64,000 nt of DNA from Mycolicibacterium neworleansense (GCF_001245615.1 NZ_CWKH01000003.1:744001-808000); one strand, 5' to 3'. Shown: positions 37,685 to 47,094, counted from the first letter of the stretch. The notes: generated from the sequence alone by a model not told the origin. Numbers and translations: made by a program.

Positions 37685-38563
37685 TCAGCCGGGTTGTCGC
37701 GCGACGATCACCGGTGACATGGCCGAATGCACCACCGCGGAACTGACCGAGCCGAGCAGCAATCCGGTGAAACCGCCCCGGCCACGGTTGCCGACCACCA
37801 CCAGTTGCGCGCTCTCGGCCTGCGCCAGCAACTGACGAGCCGGCTTGTCGGGCATGACCACGCGGCGCACCACCACATCGGGGTATCGCTCGCACCACCC
37901 GGCCAGCTGCTCGGCCAGGGCACGCTCGGCCTCCGCGCTCAGGTCTTCCCACTTGAGGTCGGGGAACTCGAAGTTCAGATCGGTCCAGGTGTGCACCACC
38001 ACTAGTTCCACACCGCGCCGCGACGCCTCGTCGAAGGCGATCTCCGTGGCGAACTCCGAGGCGCGCGACCCGTCCACCCCCACCACCACGGGTCCGTCCG
38101 ACGGGGGTTCGCGCTCGGGAATCACCGCAACCGGTCCGTGGGCATGCGCCGCGAGGCTCGAGCTGACCGATCCGAGCAACCGGCGTCCCCACTTACTCAG
38201 ACCACGCGAACCCACGACCACCAGATCGGCGCGCCGCGAGTACTCGATCAGCGTGGCCACCGCGTGCCCGGGAACCGCCTTCGCGATGATCCGAGGTTCC
38301 TGATGGCCGGCGATCGCCTTGACCGCGACTCCGCGCGCGGCATCCAGAATCTTCTGGCCTTGCTGATCCTGGTAATCCCAATAGTCTTGGGGCAGAGCGA
38401 CATCCAGCCAGACGGGTGACGCCGCTCCCGGGAGCGCGTACACCAGGGTGAGCCCGACGCCCCGCAACACCGCGTTGCGAGCCGCCCAGGCGACGGCGGC
38501 ATCCGAGGCGGGCGACCCGTCGACGCCGACGACGATGCCGTGGCGGACGTCATGTTCACTCAT
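37685..38563 (-). CDS. Universal stress protein (tandem Usp domains)
   Basis: Protein of 292 residues with two Usp domains. Each has the nucleotide-binding pattern: VVGVDGSPASDAAVAWAARNA and VVVGSRGLSKWGRRLLGSVS in domain 1, VVVGVDGSRASEFATEIAFDEA and VVVGNRGRGGFTGLLLGSVSSAVV in domain 2, so ATP binding is expected. It is the second gene of a pair with overlapping ends (8 bp), downstream of a DosR-like box. Confidence 0.92.
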   Translation of the reverse strand: MSEHDVRHGIVVGVDGSPASDAAVAWAARNAVLRGVGLTLVYALPGAASPVWLDVALPQDYWDYQDQQGQKILDAARGVAVKAIAGHQEPRIIAKAVPGHAVATLIEYSRRADLVVVGSRGLSKWGRRLLGSVSSSLAAHAHGPVAVIPEREPPSDGPVVVGVDGSRASEFATEIAFDEASRRGVELVVVHTWTDLNFEFPDLKWEDLSAEAERALAEQLAGWCERYPDVVVRRVVMPDKPARQLLAQAESAQLVVVGNRGRGGFTGLLLGSVSSAVVHSAMSPVIVARQPG

Positions 38564-39458
38564 TCGAATCTCCTTGTGCAGCGCGGCAGATCATCACCGG
38601 CACCGGGCTGTGGTGCAGGAGGTTGAGACTGGTCGAACCCAGCAGGACGCCGGCCAGCGCGTTGCGGCCCCGGGAACCGACCACCACGAGCCCGGAGTCG
38701 GCGACATGCTTCAGCAGTGCCTTGCCAGGGGATTCCGGCTCGATGAAACACTTCGCGTCGACGCCCGGGTGACGTTTGTGGTGAACGTCAACGGTCTCGG
38801 TGAGGTCGGCCAGTTCGGCGGACTCCACGCCATCCCAGTCGATCAGCAGCGGGATGGTGACGCCGGTCTGGGTCGGCGCGGCCAAAGACAACGACCGCAC
38901 CGCGTTGACCGTCAGCCCGAAGCCATCGGCGAATTCGAATGCCGTCTCCAGCGCGGCCTGCGCAGCAGGGCTGTCATCGACCCCGACCACGACGGGACCG
39001 TCGTCCGGAGCCACGTTCTCCCCTCGGAAGGCGACCACTGGGCACGCCGCCCGGGTCGCCACGGACAGCGCCGTCGACCCGAGCAACAGTGCCGCGGCCG
39101 GAGTCACCTTCTTACCGCCGAGCACGACGAGACTCGCATCGGCGCTGGCGTCGATCAACACCTGGTCGGCGGGCTCGTTGAACGACACCGTGGACACCGG
39201 CAACTCCGGATGATCGCCGCGCACGGCCTCGGTGGCGGCCTTCAGGAAGGCGTCCGCCATGTCGCGCTGATAGGACATCATCGCCGCGGTGAACGCGGCC
39301 GCGGTCTGGGTCAGATTGCGGCCCACAGACGGCAGCGCGTGCACGATGCGCAGCGGCGCGCCGAAACGTGCGGCGACCGCACCGGCCCAACGGGCCGCAT
39401 CGAGCGCCCCGTCGCTGCCGTCGATTCCGACCACTACAGGTGCGTTGGAGGAAGTCAC
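38556..39458 (-). CDS. Universal stress protein (tandem Usp domains), first of pair
   Basis: Protein of 300 residues with tandem Usp domains (VVVGIDGSDGALDAARWAGAVA; VVVGVDDSPAAQAALETAFEFA; final GSRGRNALAGVLLGSTSLNLLHHS). It resembles Rv2005c/Rv2623-type hypoxia-induced stress proteins. It is the promoter-proximal member of the pair. A partial DosR-type palindrome lies 36-49 bp upstream of the start. Confidence 0.92.
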   Translation of the reverse strand: MTSSNAPVVVGIDGSDGALDAARWAGAVAARFGAPLRIVHALPSVGRNLTQTAAAFTAAMMSYQRDMADAFLKAATEAVRGDHPELPVSTVSFNEPADQVLIDASADASLVVLGGKKVTPAAALLLGSTALSVATRAACPVVAFRGENVAPDDGPVVVGVDDSPAAQAALETAFEFADGFGLTVNAVRSLSLAAPTQTGVTIPLLIDWDGVESAELADLTETVDVHHKRHPGVDAKCFIEPESPGKALLKHVADSGLVVVGSRGRNALAGVLLGSTSLNLLHHSPVPVMICRAAQGDSNE

Positions 39459-39491
39459 ACGTTCATCGTGGCTGCTGCGCGCCGCAATGGC

Positions 39492-39509
39492 CAGGGACCA
39501 AAGGCCTCA
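39492..39509. promoter_or_regulatory. DosR-like box upstream of the universal stress protein pair
   Basis: GGGACCAAAGGCCT at 39494-39507 matches the DosR consensus GGGACTWWAGTCCC at 11 of 14 positions. It is placed 36-49 bp before the minus-strand start at 39458. Usp genes are common DosR targets in mycobacteria. The match is partial, so function is inferred. Confidence 0.45.
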
Positions 39510-39517
39510 GGTGCGTG

Positions 39518-40609
39518 TCAGGTCCAGCCGATGTCGGCGATGTCGGTGCTCGACTGCGGCGGCTGCCCGGGTGCGCCCGGCGGGGTACGGGAGAACCGCG
39601 GAGCCGGGGCGGCCTGCGCGACACCGTCGACTGTGATCAGTGTCGAGCGGTCCAGCAGATGCTGGCTCTTGGCCGCCTCACCCCAGGTGAGCACCGGTGT
39701 CACGCAGGCATCGGTACCGGCGAAGATCTCGGTCCACTCGTCACGCGTCTTGGTGGCGAACCGCTCGGTGAAGATGGCCCGCATCTCGTCGTAGCGGGCC
39801 AGCTCGAACTGCCCCGGAATCTCGCCGGCGTCCAGCCCGAGACCCGCGACCAGTTGCGCGAAGAACTGCGGCTCGATCGACCCGACCGCCATGTAGCCGC
39901 CGTCGGAGGTCTCATAGGTCCGGTAGTACGGGGCGCCGCCGTCGAGCAGGAACGACTCGCGTTCGTCGCGCAACGATCCGGTGGCCCGCATCGTCCACAT
40001 CATCTGCGACAACATGCTGACCCCGTCGACCATCGCGGCATCGATCACCTGGCCCTTGCCCGAGTGCTCCCGCTCGTACAGCGCGGTGACGATACCGATG
40101 ACGACGAGCATCGAGCCGCCACCGAAATCCGCGACCAGGTTGAGCGGGGCCACCGGCGGGCGGTCGCGGTAGCCGATCGCCGACAGCGCGCCCGTCTGCG
40201 ACAGGTAGTTGATGTCATGGCCGGCGGTAGTGGCCAGCGGCCCGTCCTGGCCCCAGCCTGTGATCCGGGCGAAGACCAACCGCGGGTTGACGGCCTCACA
40301 GTCAGCCGGACCGATGCCGAGGCGCTCACAGGTGCCGGGCCGGAAACAGTCCAACAGCACATCGGCTTTGGCGACCAGATCCAGCAGCTTGCCCGGCTCG
40401 CTCTTCACATCGAGGTCGACGATGCGCTTGCCCCGGTGCAGCAGATCCACGTTCTCGGCAGGCATGGTCAGGCCACCCGGGCGACGCACCCGCACCACGT
40501 CGGCGCCCAGATCCGACAGCATCATCGCGGCGTGTGGCCCGGGGCCGATGCCGCCGAGTTCGATAACTCGCACTCCGGCGAGCGGTCCGGTGTTGGTCAT
40601 GCGAGGCAC
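39518..40609 (-). CDS. far: CoA transferase family III (Far/alpha-methylacyl-CoA racemase-like)
   Basis: Protein of 363 residues of the CaiB/BaiF family, in the position of M. tuberculosis Rv0855 (far, fatty-acid-CoA racemase). It begins PLAGVRVIELGGIGPGPHAAMML and contains DVLLDCFRPGTCERLGIG and NLVADFGGGSML. Catalytic Asp is expected near residue 155 in that last motif. It is divergent from the keto acid decarboxylase gene with 8 bp between the starts. Confidence 0.92.
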   Translation of the reverse strand: MPRMTNTGPLAGVRVIELGGIGPGPHAAMMLSDLGADVVRVRRPGGLTMPAENVDLLHRGKRIVDLDVKSEPGKLLDLVAKADVLLDCFRPGTCERLGIGPADCEAVNPRLVFARITGWGQDGPLATTAGHDINYLSQTGALSAIGYRDRPPVAPLNLVADFGGGSMLVVIGIVTALYEREHSGKGQVIDAAMVDGVSMLSQMMWTMRATGSLRDERESFLLDGGAPYYRTYETSDGGYMAVGSIEPQFFAQLVAGLGLDAGEIPGQFELARYDEMRAIFTERFATKTRDEWTEIFAGTDACVTPVLTWGEAAKSQHLLDRSTLITVDGVAQAAPAPRFSRTPPGAPGQPPQSSTDIADIGWT

Positions 40610-40617
40610 ACTAAAGG

Positions 40618-42285
40618 ATGGGCGAAAACCTCTACACCGTCGGTGACTATCTGCTGGACCGGCTCGCAGAACTCGGGGTGACCGAGGTGTTCGGCGTCCC
40701 CGGCGATTACCAACTGGAATTCCTCGACCACATCCTCGCCCACCCGACGCTGCGGTGGGTGGGCGGCGCCAACGAACTCAACGCCGGCTATGCGGCCGAC
40801 GGCTACGGCCGGCTACGCGGCATGGCCGCCCTGGTCACCACATTCGGCGTCGGTGAACTGTCGGCGGCCAACGCGGTCGCCGGCAGCTACGCCGAACACG
40901 TACCGGTGGTGCACATCGTCGGCGCACCCTCCAAGGATTCCCAGGGTGCGCGACGCATCGTGCACCACACCCTCGGCGACGGCGACTTCGAGCACTTCCT
41001 GCGGATCAGTCGTGAGATCACCTGCGCCCAAGCCAATCTGGCGCCGGCGACGGCAACCCGCGACATCGACCGCGTGCTCTCCGAGGTGCGAGAACAGAAA
41101 CGGCCCGGCTACCTGTTGATCGCCACGGATGTGGCCCGGTTCCCCACCGAACCTCCCGCCGCGCCGCTGCCCCGCTACACCGGCGGCACGAGTCCGCGAG
41201 CCCTTTCGATGTTCACCGCCGCGGCGGCCGAATTGATCGCTGACCACCGGCTGACCGTGCTCGCCGATTTCCTGGTGCACCGCATGGACTGCGTCGACCA
41301 ACTCAACAAGCTGCTGGCAGCCGACACCGTGCCGCACGCCACCCTGATGTGGGGCAAGAGCCTGGTCGACGAGAGCTCGCCGAATTATCTGGGCATCTAC
41401 GCGGGTGCGGCCAGCGAAGATTCGGTGCGCGGGGCGATCGAGGACGCGCCGGTGCTGGTAACCGCCGGGGTGCTGTTCACCGATATGGTCAGCGGGTTCT
41501 TCAGCCAGCGCCTCGACCCGGCACGCACTGTCGACATCGGCGTCAACCAGAGCGTCGTGGCCGGGCAGGTGTACGCCCCACTGGACATGGCCGCAGCACT
41601 CGACGCCATCACCGCGATCCTCGCCGAGCGCGGCATCACCTCACCCGCGCTGCCCCCGCTCACCACCCGCACAGCCGCCGACCCTCCGGCCCGAGACGCC
41701 GCGCTGACCCAGGAATCCTTGTGGGACAGGCTTTCTGAGGCCCTCACCCCTGGCAACGTGGTGCTGGCCGACCAGGGCACGTCGTTCTACGGAATGGCCG
41801 GACACCGGCTGGCCTCCAGGGTGACATTCATCGGCCAACCCCTGTGGGGCTCGATCGGCTACACCCTGCCGGCCGCCCTCGGCGCCGGACTCGCCGACCG
41901 CGACCGCCGGACCGTGCTGCTGATCGGCGACGGCGCCGCCCAGCTGACCATCCAGGAGCTGGGGGCCTTCGGCCGTGAGGGCTTGGCACCCGTCATCGTG
42001 GTGGTCAACAACGACGGCTACACCGTGGAACGCGCAATCCACGGTGTCACAGCCGAATACAACGACATAACCGGATGGCGCTGGACGGAGCTGCCCGCCG
42101 CGCTGGGCGTCCCCGACGCGCTGACGTTCCGGGTCAGCACCTACGGCGAACTCGACGATGCACTCACGGCAGCGGCCGCGACACCCGACCGCATGGTGTT
42201 GGTCGAGGTGATGCTGGGCCGGATGGACATCCCGCCCCTGCTGACCGAGCTGGCACAGTCCGCCTCGGACGCCAACTCCAGTTAG
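40618..42285 (+). CDS. kdc: Thiamine-diphosphate-dependent 2-keto acid decarboxylase
   Basis: Protein of 555 residues, in the position of M. tuberculosis Rv0853c (alpha-keto-acid decarboxylase). The PYR domain has the catalytic Glu in [15 protein letters not shown], and the PP domain has the ThDP/Mg2+ motif [35 protein letters not shown] (about residues 439-474). It converts branched or aromatic 2-keto acids to aldehydes. The chain length matches the family. Confidence 0.93.
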   Translation: MGENLYTVGDYLLDRLAELGVTEVFGVPGDYQLEFLDHILAHPTLRWVGGANELNAGYAADGYGRLRGMAALVTTFGVGELSAANAVAGSYAEHVPVVHIVGAPSKDSQGARRIVHHTLGDGDFEHFLRISREITCAQANLAPATATRDIDRVLSEVREQKRPGYLLIATDVARFPTEPPAAPLPRYTGGTSPRALSMFTAAAAELIADHRLTVLADFLVHRMDCVDQLNKLLAADTVPHATLMWGKSLVDESSPNYLGIYAGAASEDSVRGAIEDAPVLVTAGVLFTDMVSGFFSQRLDPARTVDIGVNQSVVAGQVYAPLDMAAALDAITAILAERGITSPALPPLTTRTAADPPARDAALTQESLWDRLSEALTPGNVVLADQGTSFYGMAGHRLASRVTFIGQPLWGSIGYTLPAALGAGLADRDRRTVLLIGDGAAQLTIQELGAFGREGLAPVIVVVNNDGYTVERAIHGVTAEYNDITGWRWTELPAALGVPDALTFRVSTYGELDDALTAAAATPDRMVLVEVMLGRMDIPPLLTELAQSASDANSS

Positions 42286-42392
42286 CCCGGCGAGGCCGAA
42301 CCGTGAATTCGAGTAGGCAATTACTCTATTCGCGACGGCACCCACCCGGTTGAGATGGCAAATGAACTGCTGATCTCACGGGAGGACATCCG

Positions 42393-42872
42393 GTGCCCAC
42401 AGAAATCTTCGCCAAAATCGGTGACATCAAAGGTGAATCGGTCGATTCCCGGCATCGGGACGAGATCGACGTGGTGTCGTTCTCGTGGGGTGTCGCCGCC
42501 GGCGGATCCCCGGCGGCGGGCGGCGGTGCCGGCGCGGGCAAGGCGACGTTTCAGGATCTGCTGATCGTCCACACCATCGACAGCGCCACGCCCGCGCTGC
42601 TGTCGGCCTGCGCCAGCGGGCGGCATCTGGCCCAAGCGACGATCAGCCACCGCAAGGCCGGTGAGAACCAGCAGGACTTCCTGACGGTGAAGCTCACCGA
42701 TGTGACGATCAACGCCGTCACCCAGACCGGCCTGGAGGCCCAGCCCTACACCGAAACGGTGACCCTGCGGTATGCGAAGGTCGACCTGCACTACCGGCGG
42801 CGACGGCCCGACGGATCCTTGGACGAGGGCCAGCACTTCACTTTCGACGTGCGAACCAACCGGCCCGGATGA
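42393..42872 (+). CDS. Hcp-like protein (type VI secretion tube protein fold)
   Basis: Protein of 159 residues resembling the Hcp1/DUF796 family: IFAKIGDIKGESVDSRHRDEIDVVSFSWGV at the start and TFDVRTN at the end are typical of the ring-forming beta barrel. A Gly/Ala insertion (AGGSPAAGGGAGAG) is in the usual loop. Actinobacteria lack a type VI system, and no sheath, VgrG or ATPase gene is nearby, so its role is open. The GTG at 42393 has GGAGGA seven bases upstream. Confidence 0.82.
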   Translation: MPTEIFAKIGDIKGESVDSRHRDEIDVVSFSWGVAAGGSPAAGGGAGAGKATFQDLLIVHTIDSATPALLSACASGRHLAQATISHRKAGENQQDFLTVKLTDVTINAVTQTGLEAQPYTETVTLRYAKVDLHYRRRRPDGSLDEGQHFTFDVRTNRPG

Positions 42873-42881
42873 CGAACGCGC

Positions 42882-43324
42882 TCAGCCCTTCTTGACCTTG
42901 AGCACCTGTTTGCGCAGACCCTCGGTGGCGGTTTCGACGCCGCCCTTCATGGTCCGCTTGAGAATGAAGCCCGGCAGCGGCACCGAAAGGTCGATCGTGA
43001 TGTCGAACCGGACCTTGGTCTTGTCGCCGTCGGGAGTCAGGGTGTAGCTGGCGTCCTGGGCCTTGAGCTGGCCGGCACTCACCAGAGTCCAGCTGACCTT
43101 GTTCTCGCCCCAGGTGTATTCGATCACCTGCTCGTCGGTCAGGCCCGCGGCCTTGACGGTCATCTTGACCTGCTTGGGACGCCCGTCGTCGTAGCTCTCC
43201 AGGATCTCGGCCCGCTGGTACTGCGGCGACCAGGTGGGCGTCGCCTCCACATCGGCCACAACGTCGAGGATCTCCTGCGGGGTCGCCTCGATATGACTAC
43301 TTCACGCGAATCGCTGGTTGCCAT
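42882..43324 (-). pseudogene. SRPBCC-family protein with 2-bp frameshift
   Basis: Paralogue of the 37160-37603 gene. From ATG 43324 the frame reads MATSDSREVVI, then leaves the family sequence. The correct frame (IEATPQEILDVVADVEATPTW) begins two bases out of phase. The plus strand reads GATATG at 43290-43295, where a single AT would restore one continuous frame of 146 residues, the exact size of its relatives. So a 2-bp AT duplication, or a sequencing error, breaks the gene. Alternatively translation could start at the internal GTG near 43259. Confidence 0.8.
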
Positions 43325-43357
43325 GCGGCGAGATTACTCGGGGCTACGCTGCAGGAT

Positions 43358-43705
43358 ATGAGCAATGCCGTCGATCCGACCGCTCGGCCCAGCGGACCCG
43401 GATGTGCCGAGTGCACCGCCGACGGAGGTTGGTGGGTGCATCTGCGGCGCTGCGCGGCCTGCGGGCACATCGGGTGCTGCGATGATTCGCCGGCCCGTCA
43501 CGCGTCGGCGCACTGGCGTGAAAGCCGACACCCGATCATCCGCTCGTTCGAGCCGGGCGAGGACTGGTTCTGGAACTTCGAGACCAACGACTACTACGAC
43601 GGGCCGGAGCTGGCGCCGCCACAGCATCATCCCGATGATCAGCCGGTGCCAGGACCGAAGGGGCGCGTGCCCAAGGATTGGGTCGAGCAGCTACGCAACC
43701 GCTAG
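43358..43705 (+). CDS. UBP-type zinc finger protein
   Basis: Protein of 115 residues carrying a ZnF-UBP domain: CAECTADGGWWVHLRRCAACGHIGCCDDSPARHASAHWRESRHPIIRSFEPGEDWFW in segments, with the Cys and His ligands present. The domain binds ubiquitin C-termini in eukaryotes; in bacteria the partner is unknown. It is convergent with the FAD oxidoreductase gene, with a 4-bp overlap. Confidence 0.9.
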   Translation: MSNAVDPTARPSGPGCAECTADGGWWVHLRRCAACGHIGCCDDSPARHASAHWRESRHPIIRSFEPGEDWFWNFETNDYYDGPELAPPQHHPDDQPVPGPKGRVPKDWVEQLRNR

Positions 43706-45258
43706 TCGCCGAGCACGGCCTTGGCTGCGTTGTAACCCGGAATGAAGGTGATCCCCGGGCCACCGTGGCACCCGGCGCTGGCCAGATACAGCCCGTCGAT
43801 GGGAATCGGTTGACCGACATACCCTTTCGGCCCCGGACGGTTGGGCCCCATCTGCTCGGGATGAATCAGGCCGTGGCAGTAGTCGCCGCCCGGCGCGCCG
43901 AACATGGTCCCCATGTGGCGCGGGGTGAACGTGGTGTGACGGAGGATCCGGCGCTCGAAATCCGGTGCCAACCTGGTGATCTTCTCGATCACGCGCCGGC
44001 CCATCTCGGCTTTCATCTCGCCGTACCCGGTGGCGGACTCCTCGACCGGGAACCACAACGCGAACGCCGAGGCCGCGTGTTTACCCGCCGGAGCCAGCGT
44101 CGGATCATGTGCTGACGGAATTTGGAAGGCGATCGCCGGATCGGCGGGCACGATCCCGTGGCGGGCATCCTGCCATTGCTGCTGCAGCTCCTCGGGAGTG
44201 CTGAAAAGGCCGATGGCGGCCTGCATCTCAGGGTCGTTGAGCATCTCGTAGGGAGCGTCGAAGGTGGGAGCACCGTCGAGGGCGAAGTGCATCTGCAAAT
44301 AACTGCCGCGGTGATCGATGCGGGTGTACCGCTCACGCACCTCGACCGGCAACGCCTCGGGATCGATGAGCCCGGTGACCGTGGTGTCCGGAGCGATCGC
44401 CGACACCACGACGGGGGCGGTGATCGTCGCGCCGCCGGCCAGGCGGATCCCGGTGATCCGGCCGCCGTCGACCGATATCCGCTCGACGCTGCTGCGCAAC
44501 CGCAGCTCGCCACCGGCGGCGGTGAACACCGACTGCAGATGTTCGGTCAGGGCGCCGATCCCGCCCGCGAGCTTCTTCATCAGCATGGCGTTCTCGTCGG
44601 GCACCGCCAGACCGTAGGCGAGGGCGGCCGCGCTGCCGGGCGTCTCGGGACCCCGGTAGGTGGTGTTGACCGCCAGGAACGCCAGCATGCCGCGCAGCGC
44701 GCCGTGTTTGTCCCGGTCCGGTAGATACCGGTCCAGGACATCGCTGACCGACCCGAACAACAGGTCATCGATCGCTGCGCGCTCGGATTCTGTTGCCGCG
44801 CAGGCATACATCTCATCGATAGTGCGGGGCGGGCGCCCGGCGTCGAACCGGCCCAGCGCCCGGGTGGGCGCCAGACTCCAGGCCATCAGTCCGGCCATCC
44901 CGGCCACCGCGTCGGCGCCGTGCACCTCACCGAGGTGGGCGAGCATCTTCATCGGGTCCGCGTAATAGACCACCGGCGGGTCGCCGATGCCGCGAAGGGA
45001 TACCGACATGACCTCCAGGTCCACGGTCGGCAGGGTGTCCAGCCCGAGTTCGGTGCTGACCACCGCCGAGGTGGGGAACTGCAGCGAGCCGGCGATCTCG
45101 AACCGGTAGCCGTCGAACAGCTCGACGGTGGAGGCCATGCCACCGGCGTACCGCTTGGCCTCAAGGCAGAGGGTGCGCATTCCAGCACGCGCCAACAGGG
45201 CCGCAGCGGCCAGGCCGTTGTGCCCGGCGCCGATCACGATCGCGTCGTAGTCCGCCAT
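43702..45258 (-). CDS. FAD-dependent oxidoreductase, phytoene-desaturase/carotenoid-isomerase-like
   Basis: Protein of about 518 residues with the dinucleotide-binding motif YDAIVIGAGHNGLAAAALLARAGMRTLCLE at residues 3-32, and the C-terminal FAD motif PIDGLYLASAGCHGGPGITFIPG near 480-505, typical of CrtI-like amine-oxidoreductases. The ATG at 45258 begins this core. A TetR gene lies upstream on the same strand; palindromic operators lie just upstream of each. The substrate is unknown (pigment- or isoprenoid-like by family). Confidence 0.88.
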   Translation of the reverse strand: MADYDAIVIGAGHNGLAAAALLARAGMRTLCLEAKRYAGGMASTVELFDGYRFEIAGSLQFPTSAVVSTELGLDTLPTVDLEVMSVSLRGIGDPPVVYYADPMKMLAHLGEVHGADAVAGMAGLMAWSLAPTRALGRFDAGRPPRTIDEMYACAATESERAAIDDLLFGSVSDVLDRYLPDRDKHGALRGMLAFLAVNTTYRGPETPGSAAALAYGLAVPDENAMLMKKLAGGIGALTEHLQSVFTAAGGELRLRSSVERISVDGGRITGIRLAGGATITAPVVVSAIAPDTTVTGLIDPEALPVEVRERYTRIDHRGSYLQMHFALDGAPTFDAPYEMLNDPEMQAAIGLFSTPEELQQQWQDARHGIVPADPAIAFQIPSAHDPTLAPAGKHAASAFALWFPVEESATGYGEMKAEMGRRVIEKITRLAPDFERRILRHTTFTPRHMGTMFGAPGGDYCHGLIHPEQMGPNRPGPKGYVGQPIPIDGLYLASAGCHGGPGITFIPGYNAAKAVLGD

Positions 45259-45284
45259 CGACAGAGGCTGACACCGAGCCTGCA

Positions 45285-45306
45285 GTTTTGTCAATCATGA
45301 CAAAAC
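45285..45306. promoter_or_regulatory. Palindromic operator before the FAD oxidoreductase gene
   Basis: GTTTTGTCA-N4-TGACAAAAC, with nine-base perfect arms, lies 27-48 bp upstream of the gene start at 45258. Its core TGTCA-N4-TGACA recurs upstream of the TetR gene, so this is the likely TetR site. Confidence 0.75.
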
Positions 45307-45307
45307 A

Positions 45308-45913
45308 TCAATCAAGGCCGGTGCGTAGCGTCTCCAGCGCGGCCCGGCACATCCGCGCCAGTTCCGGCAGCGAACGCTCCCCCGCCTCGTCGCCGACCAT
45401 CCACAGCTCCATGGCGCCGAACACCGCGGCCGCCACGCATCTGGCCGTCACCACGATCCGCAGCCGCTCATCCCCTTGCGGCACCCGCCCCCGGCGCGCC
45501 ACGAGCAGCTCGGCCACCGCATCGGCGAAATCGGACTCGACCTGCCGGATGTGTCGCACGATCCGGTCGGGATCGAGCTCGACCGCACGCATGCCGGCGA
45601 TCTTCGTCACGGCGTCGACGTCATACGGGAAGGCCAGGACCGCGGACTGCACCGAGTCGAGGATCGATTCTCCTGCCGGCCGCTCGGCCAGCGCGGCCCG
45701 AAACCAGTGCAGGCCCGCGTCGTAATCGGCGAACAGCAGATCGTGCTTGGACGTGAAGTGCCGGTAGAAGGTGCGCAGAGACACCCCGGCGTCAGCGGCG
45801 ATCTGTTCGGCCGAGGTGTCCTCGACCCCCTGGGCCAGGAACCGCACCAATGCGGCCTGACGCAGCGCCTCGCGCGTGCGCTCACTGCGCGCGGTCTGCG
45901 CGGGTCTGACCAT
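45308..45913 (-). CDS. TetR-family regulator of the adjacent oxidoreductase
   Basis: Repressor of 201 residues with N-terminal HTH (RTREALRQAALVRFLAQGVEDTSAEQIAADAGVSLRTFYRHFTSKHDLL). ATG 45913 was chosen because it is shortly before the HTH. It lies directly upstream of the FAD oxidoreductase gene on the same strand. Matching operators at 45285-45306 and 45959-45972 suggest it regulates that gene and itself, and perhaps the divergent DUF2834 gene. Confidence 0.9.
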   Translation of the reverse strand: MVRPAQTARSERTREALRQAALVRFLAQGVEDTSAEQIAADAGVSLRTFYRHFTSKHDLLFADYDAGLHWFRAALAERPAGESILDSVQSAVLAFPYDVDAVTKIAGMRAVELDPDRIVRHIRQVESDFADAVAELLVARRGRVPQGDERLRIVVTARCVAAAVFGAMELWMVGDEAGERSLPELARMCRAALETLRTGLD

Positions 45914-45958
45914 GGCAGTGAAATTACCGCACCACCGCCGATCCCCCACCGCACGAAA

Positions 45959-45972
45959 TGTCAATATTGACA
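45959..45972. promoter_or_regulatory. Perfect 14-bp palindrome upstream of TetR gene
   Basis: TGTCAATATTGACA is a perfect palindrome 46 bp before the TetR start and 30 bp before the divergent gene start. It shares the TGTCA-N4-TGACA core with the operator before the oxidoreductase gene. Confidence 0.75.
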
Positions 45973-46001
45973 AAACTTGGATTCGAGAGTGTGCTCACGC
46001 C

Positions 46002-46478
46002 ATGGTGTCGCTCATCGTTCATGCAGTGCTGGGCGTGGCCGTCGTCGCGCTCGTGATCCGTCTCAACCCACAAATCTTCTCCCGGCCACCCGGGCCGGCG
46101 TTGTCCCGCGTCGAGCTGGCCTACTACCTCGTCGGGCTCGCCTCGATCCCGATCTGCTGGTACTTCAACATGCGGTTCGTCGCGGATTACGCCCAGCCGG
46201 GCGGCAACCCGATCTGGGGCCCGGGAAGCTGGGCCGAGTTCATCTCACTCGGGTACACCAACCCGGCGGCCGGCTCGGCCAGTGCCGACTACACGATCGC
46301 CAATGTCATTCTGCTGCCGCTGTTCACGATCATCGACGGGCTGCGTCGCGGGATCCGGCACCCCTGGCTGTTCTTCGTGTCGAGCCTGTTCACCAGCTTC
46401 GCGTTCGCGTTCGCCTTCTACTTCGCCACACTCGAACGGCAGCGCCGCCACCAACAGGCGGCAGTCGCCATCAGCTGA
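46002..46478 (+). CDS. DUF2834-type membrane protein
   Basis: Protein of 158 residues with four predicted membrane segments (about residues 2-18, 38-58, 95-112 and 122-142). Its PGNPIWGPGSWAEF-like loop and length match DUF2834 proteins. The function is unknown. The ATG at 46002 follows a palindromic operator, so it may be controlled by the neighbouring TetR. Its stop overlaps the next, convergent TetR gene by 8 bp. Confidence 0.78.
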   Translation: MVSLIVHAVLGVAVVALVIRLNPQIFSRPPGPALSRVELAYYLVGLASIPICWYFNMRFVADYAQPGGNPIWGPGSWAEFISLGYTNPAAGSASADYTIANVILLPLFTIIDGLRRGIRHPWLFFVSSLFTSFAFAFAFYFATLERQRRHQQAAVAIS

Positions 46479-47070
46479 GCGGCATCAGCATCGCGGTGCA
46501 GGCCAGCACCGCGTCCTCGGTGATCTCCCCGACCTGACCACCGCTCTCCACGGTGATCGCGGTCAGCTCACGCAACCCGCCGAGCATCATGATGGTGCGT
46601 CGCCGCGAGATGGACACCCCGGCAGAGCGGAACGCCTCGTTGTTCGTCATGGCCTGCACCATGCCGATGAAATGCTCCATCGACTCGCGCTGCAATGCCC
46701 GCGCCGCGGTACCCAGCGTCGGGAGATCGCGGATCCAGGCCAACATCAATTCGGGGTGGGCCTCATAGGAGGCGATCCATGCCTCGACCGCCTGGCGGAC
46801 CTGAGCCTGCCAGGGCGCACTACGGTCGACCCCACGGGCCACCTCACGCACGTGCTTGGTGTTGACGCTGGTCAGCAGCGCGACAAAGCACTCCTCGCGG
46901 CTGGCGAAGTGCTCATAGAAGGTACGGCGCGACGTCTTGGCCCGCCGCACGATGTCGGCGACCGTGGTGTTCTGATAGCCGTCCTCGACGATCGATTCGA
47001 TCATGGCGTCGAGCAGACGCGACCGGAACGCGCTCTTGTCGGCCTCAACCGACGTCGTGGGACTGTTCAT
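46471..47070 (-). CDS. TetR-family regulator
   Basis: Regulator of 199 residues with HTH (SRLLDAMIESIVEDGYQNTTVADIVRRAKTSRRTFYEHFASREECF) and a helical C-terminal domain. The neighbours are convergent or on the same strand, so the target is not obvious; it may be autoregulatory or control a distant locus. Confidence 0.9.
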   Translation of the reverse strand: MNSPTTSVEADKSAFRSRLLDAMIESIVEDGYQNTTVADIVRRAKTSRRTFYEHFASREECFVALLTSVNTKHVREVARGVDRSAPWQAQVRQAVEAWIASYEAHPELMLAWIRDLPTLGTAARALQRESMEHFIGMVQAMTNNEAFRSAGVSISRRRTIMMLGGLRELTAITVESGGQVGEITEDAVLACTAMLMPLS

Positions 47071-47094
47071 CTCGGGCTGTCATGGTAGTGCCGG

